Shown: positions 56,057-64,000 of the stretch, piece after piece
Layout: every line of letters begins with the position of its first letter
Numbering within the stretch: the first letter of the stretch is position 1
Assembly (NCBI RefSeq): GCF_902167145.1
Contig: NC_050098.1
Coordinates: 84,236,207 to 84,300,206, forward strand
Length of the DNA stretch: 64,000 nucleotides
Direction: 5' to 3'
Source: Zea mays
Lineage: Eukaryota > Streptophyta > Magnoliopsida > Poales > Poaceae
Notes under the pieces: generated by a model
Told to the model about the DNA's origin: nothing
The model's database searches: none
Seen by the model: the letters and a program-made list of their open reading frames with translations, nothing else
Made by a program: the position numbers and the translations under genes

Positions 56057-58079
56057 TGTGGTGGAACCGCCCGGATTATTCCAACTTAAGTGCCCAAGTC
56101 ACGCCTTAGAAGGAGCAACACACTTAAACCGGAATAACCCGTCAGTCCCTCGGATCTAGTCCGATAAAGCCACTTATCCAGGATCGAATACCACTAGCTC
56201 ACTCGAAGGTGAGGCACAGAGAAATACAATAAAGCATAATACCACAAGTTTAATAAGTATCAATAGTGATTACATTATCGGAGTTTCAGAATTAATAACC
56301 ATAAATTTTAATGCAGCGGAAATAACTAACGGAGAAAACCCAAGTAACATGGCGAAGCCTGGCCACGCTACTCCTCCTGGTCCTCTCCTGCGGAAGCAGT
56401 AACCCACTCGACTGTCTATCTTGGTGGCTGGGATGAAGGCCAAGTCACACCATCAACCAAATCTAGGATGTACCTGCAAAAATTATGCCACAAGCAAGGC
56501 TGAGTATACTAATACTCAGCTAGACTTACCCGGTGTGAGGAGTCTACTCCTCTACCTCTAGACATGCAGCTGTTTGGCTGAGGGGTTTGGTTTGCCAAAA
56601 GCACTAGCTGAGTCTAAAATCAAGTTTTAGCTTTTCAAGTTTTAGTATGCTCCTTTTTAAACTAGGTGAGTACCTAGCTACTCATACATGGTATCAAACA
56701 TTTTTACCAATCAACATCTTTTTGCCAGTCACCTCATTTCCACTTATTACTCAATGCAGTACAATGGATCAAGCAGTCTCATTAGCTGCGAGAAGTAGAC
56801 GATTCGAATCGAGTTTTTATCCTTGCAAGTTAAACCTAAACACACGACATGGCGAGGCACTCCGTCCCCACACACATCAACCGTCCCCATCGATTCCCCG
56901 TCAGTAGAGAGGGGCTCACCGCCTTGGCGTACAATGCCTCACTGACCCGACCGCCGTCGTGCAGTGACCGCACTTGTACCCACCATAACCGGAATGGGAG
57001 ACCACGTCTCAGGTCGCGTGAGGAGGGCAATCTGCTGCCAGGTTCAATCAGGTACTAGGCTTACCGATTTACCATATTTCTCGGCATATGTTTAGTACGT
57101 TCAAACGCTTGACACAGGTATCCACACGTTAATCCTTATTCCAATTTCATCTCGTAGACCACGCATCCCCATGGATCCGTGTCCACAGACCATCATCATT
57201 CTGTTATCAAAGGAGATACAATCAATTCCTGACCTCGCGCGAGTGCTAGAAAAATCACTCGACTTCTACCGAGATCCCTAATTATTAAAGCAGCTACTCG
57301 ACCTAGCATACTAGTATCCATCTCAAAGGAATCCTGAGTTCATGCAACTAAGGTTTCAGTCAACTCCTACACTTAAGTGCACAATACAAGCCTACAAACA
57401 TTAAGTGTAGTAAAATAGCATATATAAACGGTTATGCATAAAACCGGGGCTTGCCTTTAATTTTTAACACTTAGATAGTGTTTGCTGGGGGAGGTACTCG
57501 CTTGGCGAGCATCCACTGGTTAAGTCCATCACTCTTCAGGTCGTCCAACTGCATCTTGTTGTTGGCACCACATCACTTGCACGATCATCATCTCTCGGTC
57601 CTATATGAGGTGCAAGATGCATATGTATGAATATAATGAAATAGCACAAGATATTTTAAGTACACGCTAGCGAATTAAACACCAAGTAGCGAGACATCCC
57701 AAGCAACCACACACACTAGCGTTAGCTAACTACCTATCATCGAGCGCACAACGTTAACACCACTAAAAGACGACAAACATTTCGTATACTTACGCAACAC
57801 AAATACGACCCCATATGTACAAGCGTTTATTTAACTTGCTATGGCTTTTCATTAGTTCTTCTATTTATCACACAAAAGCATCCAACACAAGTTTAACCGA
57901 TGACTTATGCATCAATGTCGATAGACTCCTATATCACAATCAACTACAGCAAGCGAGCACATTAATCATGGAACGCATGTTAACCTAAGTTTAGACATTA
58001 CAAGTCTATGTCCGTTAAGTGCTAACTAAGCATTTTTAGTCAAAGGGTGAACTAAACAATTAAATGCGCACTTGCAGAT

Positions 58080-58990
58080 TTTTTTGGACAGCAGCACAGC
58101 AGTTACTAGTTTTAATCATATCTCTTCAAATATTAATCCAAAAATAGCAAACTAGGATTTTATGGAAAGCTTAACAAGTGCTCTACAACTTTGGTATTGT
58201 CATTACAATATGATTCAGCACTTAGCAAGGTCAAAACATGCTAATTCAACAGTGCTGTCCAGATTTGGACAGATTCAGACCTGTGACTTTAAAAATTCAT
58301 AACTGAAGATTCAGGCATCCAAACAAAGTAATCTTAGACTTTCTGGAAAGCTAATTAAATGTTCTACAAATTATTTATAAACATCACTGGCTGGTTTAAC
58401 ATGTATCAAGGGTAAAATATACTATGAAGGCTGTGCTGTCCAGAACTGGACAGATTCAGTCTTTACACTTTAAACATCCATAACTTAATCTTCAGACTAC
58501 CAAATATAGTGATTCAGGACTTTTTGGAAAGCTTGGCAAAAGCACTACATAACGTTTATAATCACCAAGGAGTGATTCCAGGTTTTATCAAATCAAACAT
58601 TACAGTTTTCGAAATCTGTTCTGACAGAGGACAGAACACAGCAACCAGTTTGTAAAATTCATAACTCTTAAACCGTCAGGCCTTTAGTTATGAAATTTTA
58701 GCACAAGCAAGATAAGAAAAGCACCTACAACTTTCTTATAATGACCATGAACAGATTGTAAAATTAACTTAAGCAAACAGTGCAGTTTCTGAAATCTGTA
58801 CAGAAAGTGGACAGATTCAGTTACTGAATTTGTAAAAAGAATAACTTCTAAACTGTCAGACCTATGGCTGTCAAATTTTAGCACCAGAAAGATAATAAAG
58901 TTATCTACCACTTTTCTATAGCACATATCTACAGAAAACATAATTTGGTTCATCAAACATACAGCACAACTAAAACAGTGCGTGCAGCCC
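58080..58990. repeat. Degenerate ~180-bp tandem repeat inside S1
   Basis: A motif of the form CTGTCCAGA..TGGACAGATTCAG followed by AAAATTCATAACT.. and TTTTGGAAAGCT or AAATTTTAGCAC recurs at about 58085, 58265, 58447, 58630 and 58810, giving a period near 180 bp over five units. Units have diverged strongly. Confidence 0.6.
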
Positions 58991-61416
58991 AAAACAGAAA
59001 TTAATAAATTTCAGCTCCTATACAATTCAAGAATTGCCATGTTCTAAAGACTTGAATTATTCTAACACTTTGACACTTGTTAGAGTTAAAACAACTAAGT
59101 GAGAACTAACATGTAGACTTACTAATATTTATACAAGTTATTTCGCGCACTAAAAGCACCATACTCAATTAACAATGCATTCTCTATAACAATCAATATC
59201 GAAGCGCTTTTCACCAATAGTTTGCATTTTAATTTAGACATCACCTGAGCACTACTACTTTTCATCCGTGACCATAACCATACATATTTAGACTACAACA
59301 AGTAATTCATCATAACTACGAGCTTAACCAAAGCCACCTAACAAGTTGATTAACCAAGGGATGGTATAGCCCGCCATACGACATACACGTCGGCTTGCCT
59401 ATTATTAACGCAGTCCGAGACACCACATGTATATATATCACAATCACTTACGCCATCGACTCTTACTTAACATGAGTTGGCTAACGCCATATAAGACTTA
59501 GCAAACCATTTTAGACATTGTAACTCGAAACATGGGTTGAAGCAGGTTAATCAGCTTTTCTTAACCATTTCTCAATTTAAATTAGTTCACACACCAGTCA
59601 CTTAAAACACCATATTTTGAGAGGTCTAACATAGAGACATTAACATATGGCATAAAACTCCATAAGACTTACATTTGCTAATGAAGGTCCGAAAGCACCT
59701 ATGTGCATATCTTAGCGGGTTGTTCTTCAATTTTAACAAGGACCGACTTATGAACGCTACTCACTTCCAATAATTATTGGGCTGCGATAACGCTCATATA
59801 AGACCTCTAATCGATCATCAAGACATTTATTTATCCAACGGACATGGAATGCAATGATTGACAAAACAAAGTACTAATCTGCCATACAACAGAAATCATG
59901 ACGGCACCGATGGATGCTATCAACTACCCGTTTAAACATATTAAACTTACTTCTCGCTTGCCACTACATCACTCCTAAATCACACGGCCATCATGATCAT
60001 CCTTCACACGATTATATAATAGCAATTTAAACGTCATGGTACACCATACATACATCTTTCCTCGTTGCGAGTATAACCATAATGCGGCATATACCCGCAC
60101 ACCTCAAACAAATATCTTACGCCACCACTACTATATCACACCACGGCACACACACACCTACGTGCGCTAATTAAATCCTCGCATCCCATGTATTTCCAAT
60201 TTACTCATCACATTAAACAACACAACATGTTTGCTTACCAAAACGTGAAGGCAACCTTGCTACGACATATAACCGAAACATTTTATACCCACACACACTC
60301 CAACACCAAAGTACACCATATCGACAAAAATATAATTATACAAACTACAAATCACACACATCAAACAACACATCGCATAAATTCCTATCGAAATATAAAA
60401 ACATCCGAGTTCTTTTCTACTTCTTTTTCTTTCGCCACGAACTTCAATCCATACCAATACATTTTCTTACACATATACACACATGCACAACATCGACCAA
60501 AGCTTAAATAGATTAATCCACAAAATACCAAGTGAACAACCTGGACGAATCGAGGCTAGTCACATGGGCTGTCCACAAGGCTTGGCGTTTCGTCGAATGG
60601 GCCAAGCGCGAAGCGTGGCGTCGACCACTAGCGAGGGTCGACGACATCACGGACGGGGCTGCGCACAACACATTATTTCTCACGGGTATTCCGTCGAACA
60701 GCCAAGGGGCATTGAAGAGAACAGCAAGGGCGCTCAGCTATGGGATGGAAGCAGGGGCGCCATGGAGGTTGCTGCCGCTGATTGGTGTTTTGGAGGGTGG
60801 GTTGCTGTTCTTCCCTGCGCCATGGAAGTTGTAAAGGGGAACTTGACGGGGTGGCTGGGACAGCAGGCATGGTGTTGTGCTGCTAGCGTTGCTGGCTGCT
60901 GGCCGGAAAGCAGGGGAACGAAAACCGGCTGGAGATGCGGCATAGGAAGTGCAGGATTCATCCCCTGAGCAGGGCATCGGCCATGGGCGACGGCGGCCTC
61001 ACCTGCTCGAGCTCGGATCAGAGAAGTGCGCTACGCCATGGCTAGAGCAGAAGGGTGCCATGGGGGAAAGGAGGAAGACAGCTTGGGGAAAATTGCAGGG
61101 GGGACGCTCGGTAGAGAGAGAGAAGCAGGGGTGTCGCGCCATGGGAGAGAGGGCGCAGGGAGCTGCTGTTGGAATTCCTGGGCGCCGTGGACAGGGAGCA
61201 GGGCGGCCAGGGAGAAGAACCCGAGCTCGCCGGGGGCTGGCGGCCATGGCTGCTGGCGGCCAAGGGGAGAGGAGGGGCACTGGCGTGCTCCAAGGAGCTT
61301 CTGCTCCTGCGCGCACGAAGCAGAGAAGGAGCTATGCGTGAGAGAAAGAGGGAGAAGAGAGAGTGGCGGCTAGGGGGGTAGATGCAAATTTTCCAAATTG
61401 CAAGGGGAGGCACTTC

Positions 61417-61424
61417 TATTTATA
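61417..61424 (-). promoter_or_regulatory. TATA box of solo LTR S1
   Basis: TATAAATA on the minus strand (plus TATTTATA), just upstream (minus direction) of the GC-rich leader-like zone with several ATG-containing short frames and a donor-like GAGCAG/GTGAGG near 61003. Confidence 0.5.
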
Positions 61425-62167
61425 GAGGGGTCCTAGGGTTAGGGTTCCAAATGGGCTGGGTTGGGCTGGCCCAAAACACGAATCGGACTGCGCTAAATTA
61501 TTTTTCCGAATAAAAATGCTCTCGTGGAAGTCGTCTGTGTAAAAATAGAGCGAGCTAGAGTTCGGACGAACGAAAGATTGAGCGATTAATTCGGCCAAGA
61601 GTCTAATTTGATTTCGCTCGAGAATAATTACCTACGCGTGATTCAAAAATAAATCGTCCTGAGATTTGATCGGCTTTGGATTTTTAGTCAGAGAAGGCAA
61701 ATCGTGACATTTTAAAATTGCTAGCAATACAGGGTTTTGAATTTAGTTCGGACTTGAGATATTTGGCCGAGTCGGATAAAATTGATTAGAGGACGACATA
61801 CTGAGTATTCCGTTTGCGAGTACGGATCCGAATAAAATAGTCGGACATAGATCAAGGTTCGAAAAATTAGACTCGGGCTCAGATCAATTAACAGTTGTCG
61901 AGAGTTTGATTAAATGAGCTTCAGATGAGATTTATAATTCGAGAATGATTTTTGAGTTCGCATCCGTGCCGAGGATAAAAGTTTTAACAGGCTCCAAAAT
62001 TGGCCTTCTGTGAGACTGAGTAACTCCGAATTCGGTGAAACGTGAATGAATAATCTGGATAATTAGGGACATACGCGAGCGAGAAATAGAAATTTTTACT
62101 GAGCATTCGAGATTAGGATAAATCTCGCGACGTAACACGAAACTGACACCTGGGGTGTCACAGTTTC

Positions 62168-63191
62168 CCACAATCAGAGCAGGGGATTTCAGCAGCACGC
62201 AGGCAGATGGGTGATCAAGCCACCTCAGCAGCAGCAGCCAGCACCCAACCGCTTTCTAGCTCCCGCTCCAAGGAACAATCAGCCTCCGCAGCAGCAGCAG
62301 TTCCGCCAGGGTAATGGGAACAAGTGCTTCACTTATGACAATGTGGGCCACTATGCCAAAAATTGCCCAAGAAATCAGTAGAGGCAGATGCCAGCACCAA
62401 ATCAAGATAAGGGAAGAAAGCAGAAGGTGCAAGTCAGACAAAAGAAGCTCAACTTTACTACTCTGGAGGAGTTACCTGAGGGATCCCCCATCATGACTGG
62501 TATCTTTTCAGTTTATAATCAACCTGCATTAATTCTGTTTGATTCTAGTGCATCTCATAGTTTCATTAGCCAAAAGTTTAGTGCTAAATGTCAACTGCCT
62601 TTCTATCACACAAAAGGGTCATTCATGATAGCCACACCTGGAGGTAAAATTGCAACTAACCAATTAAACCAGAGTGTGCCTATTCAACTGGGAAGCCACA
62701 TTATCAAAACCACCCTCCTTGCTTTGGGTTTGGAGAATGTGGATATTATTCTAGGAGCCAATTGGATGACCAGACACCAAGTAGTGCTTGATGTAGCCAG
62801 CCGCATCGTTGAAATCAATCCCCAATCTATGGGAGTTTCACCTTGTTTCTACCCAGTCAAGATTCTACTCAGTCATGTGCTTTTGCTATGACGGAGTTAC
62901 CCCTGAAAAAGATTCCAGTGGTCTGTGAGTATGCAGATGTTTTTCCAGAAGAATTACTAGGAATGCCCCCAGACCGGGATATCGAATTCGCCATCGAATT
63001 GCAACCGTGAACGACACCTATTTCCAAGAGGCCTTACCGGATGCCACCTGCTGAGTTGGCAGAATTGAAGAAGCAATTGCAAGAATTGTTGGACAAGGGT
63101 TTTATCCGCCCAAGTACTTCGCCTTGGGGATGTCCAGCCTTATTTGTAAAGAAGAAGGATGAAAGCTTGAGGCTATGCGTAGATTACCGCT
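62168..63191 (+). pseudogene. C1 gag end, protease and start of RT (cut by T2)
   Basis: Continues the gag frame of 56056. The zinc knuckle near 62325-62366 has lost its second Cys (CFTYDN..), and a TAG at 62379 replaces Gln. Protease follows in frame, but its DSG is DSS (near 62541-62549), probably inactivating. A frame change lies near 62850 and TGA at 63008-63010. RT starts KKIPVVCEYADVF and runs to the DYR block, where T2 is inserted. The rest is outside the window. Confidence 0.83.
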
Positions 63192-63861
63192 TGTTGGGGG
63201 CCTTCGTCCTCCGAAGGTCCTCAAAAACATAAGTTAACAATATCTTCCAATCATGGTTTATGGACAGGTACCTTCAGATTTAGGATAAAAGTATATACAA
63301 CGGAAGAAGCATGATCGTGATGAAGGTTGTTGTTGCTCCGAACCTGTACGCAAGGGAGCTTCGGCTAAATCGCAAAAAAGGGAACCGACTTAAAAGGGAA
63401 AAGGCTATCCAGTCCTCATAGATTTTTCTATAAGCCAATAGTAAATGTAAAGGACATGACTGTAATTTCTCATAGGTTGTGTCCTGTACCTATAAATTGA
63501 TGAACAGTACCCTCGTACTGTTCACTCTATCTTGTATTTGCTCGTGCACAACGCTCGAATTTTTGCCTTCTGTCAAGATGAAGGTACAAATGTAATTAAA
63601 TATCGTATTTAAATATTCAAGTTTATATAATGAGGATATGTGAATGATGTTATATGATTATTCATGCTATCTTTCATGTTTCATATGCTTTGTCTTTCAT
63701 TATCATATACCATGATGATGAAGGTACGTCCTTCATGACCTTCGTCCGAAGATCGTTATATCCTAAGGGAAATAATGCTTCGAAGGACGAAGGACATTAA
63801 CATTTAATACCCTGTGTTGCCTTGTTCTTGACTCATAGCATTTGAGAACAAGTCCCCAACA
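63192..63861 (+). repeat. T2 5' LTR
   Basis: 670 bp, ends CCCCAACA. TATAAA at 63491-63496, hairpin ACAGTAC..GTACTGT at 63504-63521, GACGAAGG motifs. Clearly diverged from the T1 LTRs. Confidence 0.92.
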
Positions 63862-63882
63862 TTGGCGCCCACCTCCGGTGAA
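63862..63882 (+). promoter_or_regulatory. T2 primer binding site
   Basis: TTGGCGCCCACCTCCGGTGAA after the LTR end. Differs from T1 by T to C in TTGGYGCCC. Confidence 0.7.
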
Positions 63883-63921
63883 CCCTTTTTCGACCACCTT
63901 CGGCAAGCACTGACCTTCGTC

Positions 63922-64000
63922 ATGCCGCCGAAGAAAGTCTCAGCGCCAGGGGCTGCCGCACTGCAGCCACTGGACCCAAATCAGGAGACCCTCTCTCTCC
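63922..64000 (+). CDS. gag: T2 gag, N-terminal fragment
   Basis: ATG 63922, open to the window end (26 codons), starting MPPKKVSAPG and matching T1 and T0 gag (LQPLDPNQETLSL). Completeness unknown. Confidence 0.7.
   Translation, partial: MPPKKVSAPGAAALQPLDPNQETLSL

Larger units (their letters stand above)
56057..62162 (-). repeat. Solo LTR S1 of a C-like element, 6.1 kb
   Basis: TGTGGTGGAACC...GGGGTGTCACA; read on the minus strand it starts TGTGACACCCC and ends CCGGGCGGTTCCACCACA. Flanked by GTTTC (56052-56056 and 62163-62167). No primer site, polypurine tract or second LTR, so it is a solo LTR left by recombination between two LTRs. Homologous to the C2 and C1 LTRs over 56057-57460 (minus orientation), including the conserved intron block and a decayed copy of the 30-codon ORF exon (about 56378-56474). 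A GC-rich leader-like zone lies at 60540-61400. The other parts (57480-60540 and 61430-62160) are AT-rich with no supported gene, apart from the repeat listed separately. Confidence 0.85.
8402..64000 (+). mobile_element. Tekay/Del-like chromovirus C1, split by four insertions, runs off the window
   Basis: Reassembled from 8402-9877, 40186-43109, 53469-56056 and 62168-63191. The joins are exact once L1, L2, S1 and one copy of each target duplication are removed. Order: 4.7 kb 5' LTR, primer site, extra ORF1, intron-like gap, gag, protease, RT start. T2 interrupts RT at 63192. The gag reading frame continues precisely across S1 (IVS / HNQSRG), confirming the reconstruction. The 3' end and target duplication are outside the window. 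Confidence 0.88.
63192..64000 (+). mobile_element. Tat-like element T2, 5' end (runs off the window)
   Basis: TGTTGGGGGCC LTR (63192-63861), primer site and gag start. Inserted into the C1 RT. The 5 bases before it are CCGCT, whose duplicate should lie at the far end, outside the window. Confidence 0.9.

Noticed and set aside
60540..61380. GC-rich stretch with several overlapping ORFs, resembling a host gene exon
   Set aside because: It lies within solo LTR S1, at the place where the C-family LTRs have their GC-rich promoter and leader, next to a TATA box. ORFs overlap on both strands with no domain.
56057..62162. Region taken as a complete inverted element
   Set aside because: Only one LTR unit, with no internal primer site, polypurine tract or protein motifs. 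The direct GTTTC repeats fit a solo LTR.

Overview
The window is intergenic plant DNA made almost entirely of nested LTR retrotransposons. I find no host gene. Chromodomain-type Ty3/Gypsy polyproteins, several LTRs above 3 kb, a Tat-type element with an antisense gene and a Cassandra-like TRIM with 5S rRNA sequence all point to a large grass genome, probably panicoid (maize, sorghum or sugarcane type). The species cannot be fixed from sequence alone. Names used below are my own: C = Tekay/Del-like chromovirus with LTRs above 4 kb, L = a related family with ~3.4 kb LTRs, T = Tat-like element with ~0.69 kb LTRs, S = solo LTR.

Layout. 1-691 is the end of a T LTR plus the start of its gag (T0), cut off and fused in frame to a decayed C element (C0, 692-8401). 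C0 carries gag end, protease, RT, RNase H, integrase, chromodomain and the start of its 3' LTR, and is interrupted at 3014-4615 by two Cassandra-like TRIMs in head-to-head inverted orientation. From 8402 to beyond the window runs C1. Its 5' LTR is cut twice: by L1 (9878-40180, target duplication CCTAG) and by L2 (43110-53463, TTGCC). L1 has no coding capacity and is itself cut by T1 (13331-35691, ACAAC). T1 has a broken gag, no pol, and a long spliced antisense gene. That antisense gene is cut by C2 (18794-33814, ATACT), the youngest and best preserved element, with 4.38 kb LTRs about 99% identical by eye and an uninterrupted 1131-codon pol. After its LTR, C1 continues with an extra ORF and gag, is cut by S1 (a 6.1 kb solo LTR on the minus strand, 56057-62162, GTTTC), continues through protease into RT, and is cut by T2 at 63192, which runs off the end.

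The elements are parasites, so there is no shared pathway. The main biology is structural. (1) The C and L LTRs share a three-exon spliced leader whose second intron begins with GC instead of GT in most copies. In C1 and C2 the last leader exon has a 30-codon ORF conserved at protein level. (2) C1 and C2 carry an uncharacterised coiled-coil ORF upstream of gag, separated from it by an intron-like gap. (3) T1 keeps an antisense gene with its own TATA box and two introns although it has lost pol. (4) Nearly every stop in the C-family ORF1 and gag frames is a TAG at a glutamine codon, a pattern expected from CHG methylation and deamination.

Coordinates of LTRs and target duplications were read directly from sequence. 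Family names (Tekay/Del, Tat, Cassandra) rest on recognised protein motifs and known architecture, not on a database search.
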